Positions 1 to 8,882 are shown, numbered from the stretch's first letter. The stretch: 64,000 nucleotides of DNA from Yersinia rohdei ATCC 43380 (GCF_000173775.1 NZ_ACCD01000013.1:1-64000), one strand, 5' to 3'. A program made the numbers and translations. Notes: generated from the letters alone by a model not told the origin.

Positions 1-18
1 ATCAAGGACGAAGGGTAA
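1..18 (+). repeat. ERIC element, 3' terminal fragment cut by the window edge
   Basis: The first 18 bases match the 3' end of the complete ERIC that ends near 58504 (the ..caaggacg.agggtaa end). The rest of the element would lie outside the window. The call rests on similarity between copies in this window. Confidence 0.55.
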
Positions 19-187
19 GTCAGTAAATGTCGACTTCTGTCAGCAAACGTCAGTATTAAACCTGCTTTGAAACTATTGCTTAAAAAACACTCAATTAGCC
101 CCTATATTTCCCTGTTTCATACCCTGCTATTTTGGTAGAGTGGCTGCACTTTTTTATTTGGATGCTTTGGGAGCGAAACGCAAATAC

Positions 188-682
188 ATGCGCTGGTTGT
201 TTGCTCTGTTTATTGCGGTCTCTTGCTGGGTCGGTTCTGCTTCCGGCAGCTTGCTATCGCCCACATATCCCCCATCCTCCTTCGCCTTATCTGCACTTAA
301 CTGTCATGCTGTCAAAAGCACGTTTTCATCCTTAAACGGGCTTTCATCTTATCTATATTTACAGAAGAAAAGTCTGTATTCGCAATTTCGCCTATTGGGC
401 GTACCAGCCAAAAAAATCGCTATAAAAAACCGGCTGGGTGCTATCAAATTTACTGGGTCGACCCATCCTTTATTTGCCAATAACACATGGCCCGCGCCAC
501 ATCTGGCCATATTACGCAGTAGCAGAGCAGATGAAATCTACAAACCGACACGGCAATCACAGCCGCTGTTAAAGTACTCCAATTGGATTTTCCATGTATC
601 ACCACAGCAAAATCGTGTGGGTGGCTGGAAAGAGAGTAATATTCAATATAGCGGGATGCTTACCTACCATCATTTAGTTTGA
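188..682 (+). CDS. Unrecognised small protein with signal-peptide-like N-terminus
   Basis: This open frame of 164 residues lies upstream of yqjA. I do not recognise the product. From the ATG at 188 the N-terminus reads MRWLFALFIAVSCWVGSASG, which has the short charge, hydrophobic core and small-residue end of an export signal. The rest is rich in Ser, Leu, Tyr and Pro with no motif I can name. An earlier in-frame GTG at 140 would add 16 residues. It could be a small exported protein or a chance ORF. The 185-bp gap to yqjA argues against tight co-transcription. Confidence 0.35.
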   Translation: MRWLFALFIAVSCWVGSASGSLLSPTYPPSSFALSALNCHAVKSTFSSLNGLSSYLYLQKKSLYSQFRLLGVPAKKIAIKNRLGAIKFTGSTHPLFANNTWPAPHLAILRSSRADEIYKPTRQSQPLLKYSNWIFHVSPQQNRVGGWKESNIQYSGMLTYHHLV

Positions 683-867
683 TAACTTTCTTGTTGGTGT
701 CATAGTCAAAATCTCTTAACAAGAAGTCAGTTTATCTCTAGATATCAGTGAATTGGTTTTTTCTACGTGCCTTTTGGTACCTTTATCAAAACTATCAGAT
801 ATCTTTATGATCGTGTTTATATCCATAACGATGCATACAACAAACAATGACGTTTTAGGAATACCAG

Positions 868-1566
868 ATGGATATTATTAAAGAACTCTTACATGCTTTA
901 TGGGCACAAGACTACGAGACACTAGCGAACCCGTCTCTCATTTGGGCCATCTACATCCTGTTGTTTGTGATACTTTTTCTGGAAAATGGTTTGCTGCCGG
1001 CGGCCTTTTTACCAGGCGACAGCTTGCTGATTCTGGTGGGTGTCCTTATTGCAAAAGGTGCTCTGAGCTTCCCCGTGACACTTGTTGTCTTGACCACCGC
1101 AGCCAGTCTGGGTTGCTGGGTCAGTTATATTCAAGGGCGATGGCTCGGGAATACAAAAATTGTACAGGGGTGGCTCGCTCACCTACCCGCCCACTACCAC
1201 CAGCGCGCCCATAACCTGTTCCACCGTCATGGGTTGTCTGCTCTACTCGTCGGCCGTTTCCTGGCATTTGTGCGCACCTTATTACCAACCATTGCCGGTC
1301 TTTCCGGTCTGAGTAATGCCCGTTTTCAATTCTTTAACTGGATGAGTGGCCTGCTTTGGGTATTGATCCTGACGACGATGGGCTTTGCCTTTGGCAAAAC
1401 GCCGGTATTCTTGAAATACGAAGACGAAGTGATGTTCGTCCTGATGTTGTTACCTTTGGCACTCTTGGTGATTGGCCTGTTTGGTTCTTTATATGTGCTT
1501 TGGCGCAAAAAAAACGCGGCTCCTGCTAAAGATAGCAATGATAAAAACGAAGGTAAGCCAGAGTGA
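868..1566 (+). CDS. yqjA: DedA-family inner-membrane protein YqjA
   Basis: This is a 232-residue polytopic inner-membrane protein of the DedA (SNARE-associated/VTT) family. In E. coli it supports alkaline and drug tolerance that depends on the proton-motive force, and it overlaps in function with YghB. The acidic pair E39 and D51 lies in the stretch [13 protein letters not shown], and the arginines R130 and R136 lie in [12 protein letters not shown]; these are the residues known to be essential in E. coli YqjA. Length and sequence match the E. coli protein closely, with a charged Lys-rich tail. The downstream mzrA start overlaps this stop, so the two genes are translated from one transcript. 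Confidence 0.96.
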   Translation: MDIIKELLHALWAQDYETLANPSLIWAIYILLFVILFLENGLLPAAFLPGDSLLILVGVLIAKGALSFPVTLVVLTTAASLGCWVSYIQGRWLGNTKIVQGWLAHLPAHYHQRAHNLFHRHGLSALLVGRFLAFVRTLLPTIAGLSGLSNARFQFFNWMSGLLWVLILTTMGFAFGKTPVFLKYEDEVMFVLMLLPLALLVIGLFGSLYVLWRKKNAAPAKDSNDKNEGKPE

Positions 1567-1952
1567 TCACCATTAGGGGGCGTTTTGGCCGCCCGATTTG
1601 GCACTATCTTATCCTGCCAGTAACGGTTTTGTTGCTGGTAGCGCTGTTGTTTACGCCCATGATTATGCGCACAGAAAGTGCCTTGAAAATTCGGCCTAAC
1701 CAGCAGGGGCTGTCATTGCCCGACGGTTTTTATCTCTATCAACATCTTGACCAGCGAGGGATTCGCATCAAAAGCATCACTCCTGAGAATAATAGCCTGG
1801 TGGTCAGCCTGGAATCTCCGGAACAACAAAAAGAAGCTATTGAGGCATTACAGAATATTTTGCCAACTGGTTTTGTGATTGTTTCAAGCGAATCCAAAAA
1901 ACGTCAGCGTTTATTGCCTGCGTTCAGAAATACCCTACAAAACGTAGGGTAA
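1563..1952 (+). CDS. mzrA: EnvZ/OmpR regulon modulator MzrA
   Basis: This is a 129-residue bitopic inner-membrane protein. In E. coli, MzrA binds the sensor kinase EnvZ and shifts the OmpR-P level, linking CpxA signalling to porin control. One hydrophobic segment (about residues 13-30) follows a basic N-terminus ([11 protein letters not shown]), and a periplasmic domain of about 95 residues follows. The start is a GTG at 1563 whose last base lies just before the yqjA stop, giving a 4-base overlap. This arrangement and the partner gene are as in E. coli, which supports the call despite moderate sequence divergence. Confidence 0.88.
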   Translation: MITIRGRFGRPIWHYLILPVTVLLLVALLFTPMIMRTESALKIRPNQQGLSLPDGFYLYQHLDQRGIRIKSITPENNSLVVSLESPEQQKEAIEALQNILPTGFVIVSSESKKRQRLLPAFRNTLQNVG

Positions 1953-2099
1953 CCCGGCCGATGGGGGGTTCTCTCCCCGTCGTTATCGCTTTTTTTCACC
2001 CTTCCATTCCGCTGATATATGATAAATATATAAAAAATACCTGCGTAAACTTGGGTATCACATAATTCAGCGCTATGCTTAGTCATTCAAGACAACCCT

Positions 2100-2220
2100 T
2101 ATTGGGGGGATTAGCGTTGTAGGTCAGCAGAAAATGGACTCATCCGTGAGCTTACGTGGTCAAGTAACTCGGTGAGTTTGTCGCGCTAACCACCCGCGGT
2201 TCAAAGGACATTTTTACCCC
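2100..2220 (+). repeat. ERIC-type palindromic repeat between mzrA and yqjC
   Basis: The stretch holds a degenerate ERIC: a gcgttgtaggtcagcag arm, a central cgtgagcttacg..caagtaactcgg palindrome, and a cgcgctaaccacccgcggttcaaaggac arm spaced as in the complete copies near 31540 and 58440. It has no coding content and ends about 30 bp before the yqjC start, so it would lie in the yqjC leader if yqjC is read from an upstream promoter. Confidence 0.65.
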
Positions 2221-2251
2221 AAGTTAATATTGTATAAAAGGAAGCTATACT

Positions 2252-2623
2252 ATGTTGTTACGTCATTTTCTCCTGTTGGTGTTACCCATGGCTGCGTTTT
2301 ACAGTACCGCAGCCCAAACAAATGGCTGCGACATCAAAGCCCAAAACATTCAACAACAGATAAATTATGCTAAACAGCATGGCAATACACAGCGCGTTGC
2401 AGGACTGGAAACCGCATTGGAAAATGTGAAAAATAATTGTACAGTTGCTAGTCTGCAAGCTGATCGTGATGAGAGAATTCAAGACAAGCAACGCAAAGTC
2501 ACTGAGCGCCAACAAGATTTAACTGCAGCTCAGGAAAAAGGCGATGCTGATAAAATTACCAAACAAAAGAAAAAGTTAGCTGAAGCCAATGCTGAGTTAC
2601 AAGCAGCTCAAGCACCGCGCTAG
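2252..2623 (+). CDS. yqjC: DUF1090 periplasmic protein YqjC
   Basis: This is a 123-residue exported protein of the DUF1090 family, function unknown. A signal peptide (about residues 1-21, ending STAAQ) is followed by a Gln/Lys/Ala-rich, strongly helical body with two Cys near residues 26 and 62. Heptad-like runs in the last 60 residues suggest a coiled coil. A good Shine-Dalgarno (aaaggaag) lies before the ATG. It heads the yqjCDEK gene run; the gap to yqjD is about 130 bp, so they may or may not share a transcript. Confidence 0.88.
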   Translation: MLLRHFLLLVLPMAAFYSTAAQTNGCDIKAQNIQQQINYAKQHGNTQRVAGLETALENVKNNCTVASLQADRDERIQDKQRKVTERQQDLTAAQEKGDADKITKQKKKLAEANAELQAAQAPR

Positions 2624-2757
2624 CGATACCGAATTTAACTGCAGTTCAATGAAAGAATAGTAAATTATTTGGAATTTATTAGGATAATTAACCTATCAAC
2701 TCCCAGAAAAATTTACTAAATTAGATACTCACCTCAGTTATGTTAAGGAGCTATTAC

Positions 2758-3063
2758 ATGCCACAAGATAAAACCTCTGAACATTTGCGTGCTGAACTTA
2801 AGTCACTTGCAGATACCTTAGAAGAAGTCCTGCAATCGTCGACCGATAAGCCGAAAGCTGAGTTAGATAAGCTGCGGGCTAAAGCGGAAAGTGCGTTGAA
2901 AGATACTCGTGAGCGTCTGAGTGAAACTGGCGATAGAATCGCTGCTCAAACCAAAGAAATTGCTGATAAAGCTGACACTTATGTCCATGACAATCCTTGG
3001 ACTGGCGTTGGTATCGGTGCCGCTGTCGGCGTGGTGTTAGGCGTTCTGTTGTCTCGCCGCTGA
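2758..3063 (+). CDS. yqjD: ElaB/YqjD/DUF883 membrane-anchored ribosome-binding protein
   Basis: This is a 101-residue protein of the ElaB/YqjD (DUF883) family. E. coli YqjD is a stationary-phase, tail-anchored inner-membrane protein that binds ribosomes. The first 75 residues are a charged amphipathic helix region (many Lys, Glu, Asp), and a Gly/Val-rich membrane anchor at the C-terminus ends in SRR, as in the family. I place the start at the ATG at 2758 because aaggag lies 8 bases upstream; an in-frame codon at 2740 is less well placed. yqjE starts 2 bases after the stop. Confidence 0.92.
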   Translation: MPQDKTSEHLRAELKSLADTLEEVLQSSTDKPKAELDKLRAKAESALKDTRERLSETGDRIAAQTKEIADKADTYVHDNPWTGVGIGAAVGVVLGVLLSRR

Positions 3064-3065
3064 TT

Positions 3066-3461
3066 ATGGCTGAACTTCCTCAAACTCAGGGCCCCGGTAA
3101 AGGGGTCCTCAATACTGTCCATCGCATCGCCACTATCGTGGTTGGCATGGTTGAAACCCGTGTTCGGCTCATTGCAATTGAACTGGAAGAAGAAAAGGCA
3201 ACACTGATTCAGTTGCTGATGATGGCGGGGATTACCCTGTTGTTAGCTGCTTTCGGTTTAATGAGCCTGTTAGTATTGGTGCTATGGGCTATTGATCCGG
3301 CCTATCGTTTAATCGCGTTGGGGTCGACAACCGCAGTACTCTTAATCTTGGCGATAATTGGTGTTATCTGGACAATCACCAAAGCGCGCCACTCCACTCT
3401 GCTGGGTTCTACCCGTAAACAGTTGGAAACGGATCGCGAATTATTGGAGAAAAAGCCTTGA
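3066..3461 (+). CDS. yqjE: YqjE-family inner-membrane protein (phage holin superfamily III)
   Basis: This is a 131-residue inner-membrane protein of the YqjE family (PF07332), function unknown. Two hydrophobic segments lie at about residues 50-72 and 80-102, separated by a short loop with an Asp-Pro; the N-terminal part is an amphipathic helix with ELEEEKATL and the tail is charged. It starts 2 bases after yqjD and overlaps the yqjK start, so yqjD, yqjE and yqjK form one translational unit. The order is the same in E. coli. Confidence 0.92.
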   Translation: MAELPQTQGPGKGVLNTVHRIATIVVGMVETRVRLIAIELEEEKATLIQLLMMAGITLLLAAFGLMSLLVLVLWAIDPAYRLIALGSTTAVLLILAIIGVIWTITKARHSTLLGSTRKQLETDRELLEKKP

Positions 3462-3742
3462 ACCGCCGCCAATTAGCACAAGAAAAGGCCGCATTGATAC
3501 AGGAGATCCAGCAACAACGTCTGGATCTCGCTCAGTGTGCCGCACAATGGGTCGAGGTTACCGCGCCTTATGATCGTGGCTGGGCAACCATGGTCAGTAT
3601 GCGAAAATATTTGATGGTTGGCTCCAGTCTATTGGCACTATACGGGATTCGGCACCCGAGTAAGTTAGTTCGCTGGTCGCGTAGAGCTGTCAGTGTATGG
3701 GGGACTATCCGATTGTTTCGTAGTACTTTTTTCCTCCGTTAA
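3458..3742 (+). CDS. yqjK: YqjK-like protein
   Basis: This is a 94-residue protein of the YqjK family, function unknown. The N-terminal half contains the IQQQRLDLAQ helix also seen in E. coli YqjK. A weak hydrophobic stretch (about residues 49-65, MVGSSLLALYGIRHP) is followed by a basic WSRRAV segment. The start is a TTG at 3458 whose last two bases form part of the yqjE stop (TTGA overlap), which implies translational coupling. It closes the yqjCDEK run. Confidence 0.86.
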   Translation: MNRRQLAQEKAALIQEIQQQRLDLAQCAAQWVEVTAPYDRGWATMVSMRKYLMVGSSLLALYGIRHPSKLVRWSRRAVSVWGTIRLFRSTFFLR

Positions 3743-4049
3743 CCCCTCTCACAGCAACATCGACACACCATTATTATCTTTTGGTTGAATACACCAGAAT
3801 ATAATTTCTCCTGTTTTCAACCACTTCTCCCAATAAGTCGCCTGTTATCTTCTGTCCTTTCAGTTTTTTTGATGAAAAACGACAGTTTTACTTGCTAACA
3901 ACTTTCCTACTTCTCAACTAACATTCTCTTATCAACTCAGGGAGTTTGCGGAAATCACCCGTAAATAACCACACACAGACATTACTGTCCGCAATTAACG
4001 CCAGCAGATGCCAGGCATTAATACAAAAAACTTTTTGGAGAAGTCATCA
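3743..4049. other. Intergenic region upstream of yqjF
   Basis: These 307 bp hold no ORF I can support. The region is pyrimidine-rich, with ggag 10 bases before the yqjF ATG. It must carry the yqjF promoter. In E. coli that promoter is activated by YhaJ, whose gene lies 1.6 kb downstream here, but I could not identify a specific operator by eye. Confidence 0.5.
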
Positions 4050-4445
4050 ATGAACAAATTACAAGATACTGGCCTGTTGGTAGCACGCATTCTGATGCCA
4101 ATTTTATTTATTGTTGCCGGTTACGGCAAAATGGGTGATGCCTATGCTGGCACCCAGCAATATATGCAAGCTATGGGTGTCCCTGGTTTCTTCCTGCCAC
4201 TGACTATTTTGCTGGAGTTTGGTGGTGGTTTGGCTATTTTGTTTGGTTTCCTGACCCGCACCACTGCGCTGTTCACTGCCGGTTTCACTATTCTGACCGC
4301 TTTGATCTTCCACACGAATTTTGCGGAAGGCGTTAACCAACTGATGTTCATGAAAAACCTGACTATCGCTGGCGGTTTCATCGTACTGGCAGTTGCAGGC
4401 CCCGGTGGTTTCAGTATCGACCGTCTGCTGGGTAAAAAGTGGTAA
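4050..4445 (+). CDS. yqjF: DoxX-family inner-membrane protein YqjF
   Basis: This is a 131-residue, four-helix inner-membrane protein of the DoxX family. E. coli yqjF is the gene induced by 2,4-dinitrotoluene breakdown products and has been linked to quinone-like compounds. The segments LVARILMPILFIVAGYGK, the GFFLPLTILLEFGGGLAILFG core and the ALFTAGFTILTALIFH helix are typical. The ATG at 4050 is preferred over 4008 because a ggag lies 10 bases upstream and the protein then matches family length. An ERIC separates it from yqjG. Confidence 0.92.
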   Translation: MNKLQDTGLLVARILMPILFIVAGYGKMGDAYAGTQQYMQAMGVPGFFLPLTILLEFGGGLAILFGFLTRTTALFTAGFTILTALIFHTNFAEGVNQLMFMKNLTIAGGFIVLAVAGPGGFSIDRLLGKKW

Positions 4446-4466
4446 GCCAGTTTTAAAGCCATAATA

Positions 4467-4576
4467 GATACCCAATAGAGTTCGAATTGCGGGTAGAAGG
4501 TAACTGAATAAGCCCAATTCATTGAGATAATTCAATGAATTGGGTGAATAACAGCGGCTAACAAAGCTGTAATCTA
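4467..4576 (+). repeat. ERIC-type repeat between yqjF and yqjG
   Basis: The copy begins gatacccaatagagttcgaa, has a central palindrome (cattgagataattcaatg) and ends near gctaacaaagctgtaatc. It matches the ERIC before gltB arm for arm. It ends about 20 bp before the yqjG start. Confidence 0.8.
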
Positions 4577-4596
4577 GAAAACAAAGGGGATTTTTG

Positions 4597-5583
4597 ATGG
4601 GACAACTCGTTGAGGGTATCTGGAAAGATATCTGGTATGACACCAAATCTACCGGCGGCCATTTCAAACGCAGCACTTCACAGTTTCGCAACTGGGTCAC
4701 TGCGGATGGGCAAGCAGGCCCACAGGGCAAAGCCGGTTTTAAAGCCGAAGCCCATCGTTACCATTTATATGTTTCTCTCGCCTGCCCTTGGGCGCACCGC
4801 ACTTTACTCATGCGCACCCTGAAAGGTCTGGAATCACTTATCTCAGTTTCTGTCGTGCATCCACTGATGTTAGAAAATGGCTGGACATTCGGCCGTGATT
4901 TCCCGGCAGCCACTGGCGATGATCTCTATAACCTTGATTATCTTTACCAGCTCTATCTACGGGCAGACTCCAACTATAGTGGGCGCGTGACCGTGCCAGT
5001 ACTATGGGATAAACAGCAGCAAACTGTTGTAAGCAATGAGTCAGCCGATATCATTCGAATGTTCAATAGTGCTTTTGATGGTGTAGGTGCCAAAACGGGT
5101 GATTATTATCCGGCAGCGCTACGCGGCGATATTGATGATATCAATGGGTGGATTTACGATCAGGTCAATAATGGCGTGTATAAAGCCGGTTTTGCAACCA
5201 CACAAGTGGCTTATGACGAAGCCGCTAACACCTTATTCAGTGCATTAGATTCCTTGGAGCAGATACTGGGAAAACACCGTTATCTGACCGGTAACCAACT
5301 GACAGAAGCCGATTTGCGTTTATGGACAACACTCATTCGTTTTGATCCCGTATATGTCACGCATTTCAAATGTGATAAACACCGAATCAGCGATTACCTC
5401 AATTTGACGGGTTTCCTGCGCGATATTTACCAGATGCCCGGTATTGCCGAGACGGTGGATTTTGCCCATATCCGCAATCATTATTATCGTAGTCATGCCA
5501 CCATAAATCCTTATGGCATTATCTCCATCGGCCCACAGCAAGATCTGCTGGAACCGCATGGCAGAGATATCCGCTTTGCTTAA
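4597..5583 (+). CDS. yqjG: Glutathionyl-hydroquinone reductase YqjG
   Basis: This is a 328-residue Xi-class glutathione transferase that reduces glutathionyl-hydroquinones to hydroquinones with release of GSSG. The catalytic cysteine is C63 in SLACPWAH, at the same position as in E. coli YqjG. An N-terminal thioredoxin-like part is followed by a helical C-terminal domain that contains LTEADLRLWTTLIRFDPVY. The ATG at 4597 follows a TTG and a aaagggga Shine-Dalgarno. It sits next to yqjF, also implicated in quinone-type chemistry. Confidence 0.96.
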   Translation: MGQLVEGIWKDIWYDTKSTGGHFKRSTSQFRNWVTADGQAGPQGKAGFKAEAHRYHLYVSLACPWAHRTLLMRTLKGLESLISVSVVHPLMLENGWTFGRDFPAATGDDLYNLDYLYQLYLRADSNYSGRVTVPVLWDKQQQTVVSNESADIIRMFNSAFDGVGAKTGDYYPAALRGDIDDINGWIYDQVNNGVYKAGFATTQVAYDEAANTLFSALDSLEQILGKHRYLTGNQLTEADLRLWTTLIRFDPVYVTHFKCDKHRISDYLNLTGFLRDIYQMPGIAETVDFAHIRNHYYRSHATINPYGIISIGPQQDLLEPHGRDIRFA

Positions 5584-5624
5584 TTAGGATAGCTGTGACT
5601 CCCACATTAAGGCGCGGTAGCAGG

Positions 5625-6527
5625 TTACTTATTCATATTGGCAAATAGCTTAGGGATCTCACGCAGACACCAGGATTTGGCCTCACCCATGCTGTCACGC
5701 CGCCACGCCATAATGATATCGGCTTCACGGCTATATTCTGGCCCGACAACCCGTAAACGCCCGGCTTCAATGTCTTTTTCGACCATGTCATATGGCATGG
5801 TCGCCACACCTAAACCGGCTAATAACGCTCGCCGTTTATCCTCAATGGTGCTCACCGTCAATCGCTGCTGTTTATCCAGTAATTGCACCGTTAATACCGG
5901 GCGTTCACGAGCCGTATCAGCAACCGCGACACTGCGGTATTTCACCCGTGTCAGTTCGGAAAGTGGTTCAGGTTCCAGATGGATTGGGTGGTCTGGGCTG
6001 GCAACATAAATGCTGGTCACTTTGTACAATTTGCGGCTGTTAATCTCTGAAGATGCACGAAAATGCATATCCGGCGCAATGACAATATCAGCCCGCCCCT
6101 GTTCCAACCGCTCCCATGCGCCAGCCAATACCTCGGTAAAAATTGAAACTTGCGTATTGGCTTTCAATGCCAATTTATCAACCAGCGGGAACAGTTTCCA
6201 CGCCGGAGAGAGCGCCTCACTGACGATGGTAATATGGGTTTCCCAGCCCCGAGCCAGTGCTTCGGCATCCGTGGTCAGTTTATCTGCCGCTTCCAGCAGC
6301 ACCCGCCCGCGATCCAAAAGCATGCGGCCGACATTGGTAAACTTGGTGCGGTGACCGGAGCGATCGAACAGCATCACATCCAGCTCTTCTTCAAGTTTTT
6401 GCATGGTATAGCTCAATGCTGAGGGAACCCGCCCCAATTCATCGGCAGCCGCAGCAAAACTGCCACGGCGGTCAATTGCATCCATCACTCTTAATGCTTC
6501 TAACGTTAGCGCCCGATCTTTACTCAT
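5625..6527 (-). CDS. yhaJ: LysR-family transcriptional regulator YhaJ
   Basis: This is a 300-residue LysR-type regulator with an N-terminal winged helix-turn-helix (about residues 5-62, GSFAAAADELGRVPSALSYT) and a substrate-binding co-inducer domain. It is nearly collinear with E. coli YhaJ, which activates yqjF in response to nitroaromatic metabolites and controls virulence genes in pathogenic E. coli. It reads towards yqjG and is divergent from yhaK, with a 125-bp promoter gap. Compared with E. coli, yhaH and yhaI are missing between yqjG and yhaJ. Two adjacent ATGs are possible; the second (6527) matches the E. coli length. Confidence 0.95.
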   Translation of the reverse strand: MSKDRALTLEALRVMDAIDRRGSFAAAADELGRVPSALSYTMQKLEEELDVMLFDRSGHRTKFTNVGRMLLDRGRVLLEAADKLTTDAEALARGWETHITIVSEALSPAWKLFPLVDKLALKANTQVSIFTEVLAGAWERLEQGRADIVIAPDMHFRASSEINSRKLYKVTSIYVASPDHPIHLEPEPLSELTRVKYRSVAVADTARERPVLTVQLLDKQQRLTVSTIEDKRRALLAGLGVATMPYDMVEKDIEAGRLRVVGPEYSREADIIMAWRRDSMGEAKSWCLREIPKLFANMNK

Positions 6528-6652
6528 CATGTTCTCAATCAGGAAATTTGAATATAGCGACCAGATTAACTGGCTAACAATCTGGCGTCCAGACGCTTAC
6601 CATTTGTTTACGAATTAATATCCACAAATTTTACCCAAAGGTCGTCATTGTC

Positions 6653-7357
6653 ATGATCACATGCAGAACAGCAAAACAGTGCGGGCAAGCTGACTTTGGT
6701 TGGCTTCAGGCCCGATATACTTTCTCTTTCGGCCACTATTTTGATCCTAAATTATTAGGCTATGCCTCTTTGCGCGTATTGAATCAGGAAGTGCTGGCTC
6801 CCGGCGCATCCTTTCAGCCACGCACTTACCCACGGGTCGATATTCTTAATCTGATCTTACAAGGTGAAGTGGAATATCGTGACAGCTTGGGTAACCATGT
6901 GCGCGCTAACACCGGCGATGCCGTGTTATTTTCAACTCAATCTGGCGTCAGCTATAGCGAGCATAATCTTAGCCCAGACAACAGCTTAACCCGGATTCAG
7001 CTATGGCTTAATGCCTGTCCGGAGCAAGAAAGTTTGCCAGCACAGCGGCTCAAACTGCGCAGCCAATCTTTGCAGCTGTTGGCCTCCCCTGACGGCGAGC
7101 AAAACAGCCTGAAACTGCGCCAGCAAGTGTGGATTCATCATCTGGATTTGGCCGCTGGTGAGCAATATAAGCTAACTTTGCATGGCCCAAGAGCTTATCT
7201 GCAATCCATTCACGGCACTGTCACGGCAGAAGGCCCACAAGCCAATGAAGCTCAACGCCTGACCTGCGGTGACGGGGCATTTGTGCAAGAAGAGCAGCAT
7301 TTAGTGATTACAGCAGAAACACCATTGCGGGCCGTGTTGATTGATTTACCGGCTTAA
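6653..7357 (+). CDS. yhaK: Pirin-family protein YhaK
   Basis: This is a 234-residue bicupin of the pirin family, a cytoplasmic protein that in E. coli is regulated by NsrR and proposed to sense reactive oxygen through surface cysteines. The N-terminal cupin carries HYFDP, PRTYPRVDILN and the SYSEHN motif; Cys at residues 4 and 10 (MITCRTAKQCG) are near the N-terminus. It is divergent from yhaJ, which suggests shared control. The protein length equals that of the E. coli homologue. Confidence 0.95.
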   Translation: MITCRTAKQCGQADFGWLQARYTFSFGHYFDPKLLGYASLRVLNQEVLAPGASFQPRTYPRVDILNLILQGEVEYRDSLGNHVRANTGDAVLFSTQSGVSYSEHNLSPDNSLTRIQLWLNACPEQESLPAQRLKLRSQSLQLLASPDGEQNSLKLRQQVWIHHLDLAAGEQYKLTLHGPRAYLQSIHGTVTAEGPQANEAQRLTCGDGAFVQEEQHLVITAETPLRAVLIDLPA

Positions 7358-7403
7358 TGATATTCAGGGAGTTTGTTTTACCTCCCTGATTTATAGGATT
7401 TTA

Positions 7404-8459
7404 TCAGGCGGTTAATGACGCCATATCAATGACAAAACGGTACTTCACATCACTTTTTAACATGCGCTCGTACGCATGGTTAATATCCTGAATATTAATC
7501 ATTTCTATGTCTGAAGCAATGCCATGTTTGGCGCAAAAATCCAGCATTTCCTGTGTTTCAGCAATACCACCAATACATGAACCCGCCACAGAACGCCGCG
7601 CCAAAATTAATGGCATGGTATTAATCATCGGGCTAAGATCCCCAAGATAACCGACAAACACCAAGGTGCCATTGACATTCAATGTCGGCATATAGGGATT
7701 GATATCATGGACATAAGGTACGGTATCGATAATTAGATCAAACTGCCCTTTCGTGGCCGCCATTTGCGCGTCATCGGTGGATAACACAATGTGATGGGCA
7801 CCCAAGCGGCGGGCATCTGCTTCTTTACTTGGCGAACGGGTAAAAAGCGTTACCTCTGCCCCCAGCGCATTCGCCAGCTTCAAGGCCATATGACCCAGCC
7901 CACCCAGACCAACTACCGCAACTTTACTTCCTTTCCCTACTTGCCAATGACGCAGTGGTGACCAGGTAGTGATGCCGGCACACAGCAATGGCGCAGCCGC
8001 TTTCAAATCCAATCCCTTGGGAATTTTCAACACAAAATCTTGCGAAGCAACAATGGTTTGTGAGTAACCGCCATAGGTTGGCGTATGATCGTGGCGGTCG
8101 ACACCATTGTAAGTTTGCACATTGCCTTCTTCACAATATTGCTCCAGACCTTGTTGGCACGGCTGACACTGGCGACAGGAATCCACCATGCAGCCAATTC
8201 CGGCAAAATCACCCACTTTAAATTTGGTGACATCTTTCCCAACCGCAGTGACGCGCCCAATAACTTCATGGCCCGGCACCAGCGGATAAGTGCTAAATCC
8301 CCAATCATTGCGGGCCTGATGCAAATCAGAATGGCAAACACCACAATAGAGCACCTCCATGACCACATCATCAGGCCGAGGGTCACGGCGGGTAAACTCA
8401 AGTGGCGCGAGGGGAACTTGTGCTGACTTGGCAGCATAACCGAGAACTTTCATTGTCAT
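7404..8459 (-). CDS. Zinc-dependent NAD(P) alcohol/aldehyde dehydrogenase (YahK-like)
   Basis: This is a 351-residue medium-chain dehydrogenase of the cinnamyl-alcohol/YahK type. It has the catalytic zinc motif YCGVCHSDLH with GHEVIGRV downstream, four structural-zinc cysteines in CRQCQPCQQGLEQYC, and a Rossmann GLGGLGHMALKLA. The family reduces aldehydes to alcohols with NADPH. Start at 8459 (MTMKVLGYA) because ggagag lies just upstream. The neighbours at 8550 and 8799 are fragments of a cupin and a LysR-type gene, so this dehydrogenase may be the survivor of a small detoxification cluster. Confidence 0.9.
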   Translation of the reverse strand: MTMKVLGYAAKSAQVPLAPLEFTRRDPRPDDVVMEVLYCGVCHSDLHQARNDWGFSTYPLVPGHEVIGRVTAVGKDVTKFKVGDFAGIGCMVDSCRQCQPCQQGLEQYCEEGNVQTYNGVDRHDHTPTYGGYSQTIVASQDFVLKIPKGLDLKAAAPLLCAGITTWSPLRHWQVGKGSKVAVVGLGGLGHMALKLANALGAEVTLFTRSPSKEADARRLGAHHIVLSTDDAQMAATKGQFDLIIDTVPYVHDINPYMPTLNVNGTLVFVGYLGDLSPMINTMPLILARRSVAGSCIGGIAETQEMLDFCAKHGIASDIEMINIQDINHAYERMLKSDVKYRFVIDMASLTA

Positions 8460-8549
8460 CTTGTCTCTCCGGTATAAGGAATTCACTAACGTTAAGCTGA
8501 ATAAATCTCAGCGGTTAGAGTGAGTCTTAACGCGTTGCGCACAGAGCAA

Positions 8550-8630
8550 TACCACAGGGTTGCCATCGAGAGATTCAGCGATAGCAATGTGTGTCATCGC
8601 GGTATCCGGTGTTGCACCGTGCCAGTGCTT
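8550..8630 (-). pseudogene. Remnant of a small cupin-domain protein
   Basis: The minus strand reads [20 protein letters not shown] followed by LDGNPVV, the conserved C-terminal core of small cupins often found beside YahK-like dehydrogenases (typical text [20 protein letters not shown]). The flanking codons do not continue the family on either side, and the open frame around it (8508-8750) looks like chance sequence. I call it a truncated, non-functional remnant. Confidence 0.6.
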
Positions 8631-8798
8631 CATTTTTCCGCCATTGCGGTAAAAGCCACCAGATGTCATAGGGACAAGGTAACTGTAGACGCTGGCCGCC
8701 ATTTCATCGCGATTACTTACTGCCCTACCGACTACAGAGCACTTAGCCAACCTAAGCGCTAATAAGTTATTACGAGAGGGGGAATTGAGGCCACAACC

Positions 8799-8882
8799 AA
8801 AGGATTTGGGCGGATATGGGTGCCGGAAGACACCCTAAGCACTGCAATGACTCATGCCAGCTTGGTTAGAATTTTGGCCTAA
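8799..8882 (+). pseudogene. Remnant of a LysR-type regulator C-terminus
   Basis: The plus strand reads [11 protein letters not shown], then a run ending ASLVRILA and a stop. The spacing G.G....PED......a..LVR.L is that of the last helix and strand of LysR-type effector domains. No N-terminal part was found upstream, so this would be the tail of a deleted gene, divergent from the cupin remnant and the dehydrogenase. The match is short and made from memory. Confidence 0.35.

Noticed and set aside
4104-4730. 208-codon open frame antisense to yqjF and across the ERIC
   Set aside because: It spans two unrelated genes and a repeat in the opposite strand; no coding support.
8508-8750. Treating the 80-codon frame as an intact small cupin gene
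   Set aside because: Only residues 41-67 match the family; both flanks are unrelated, so a remnant is more likely.
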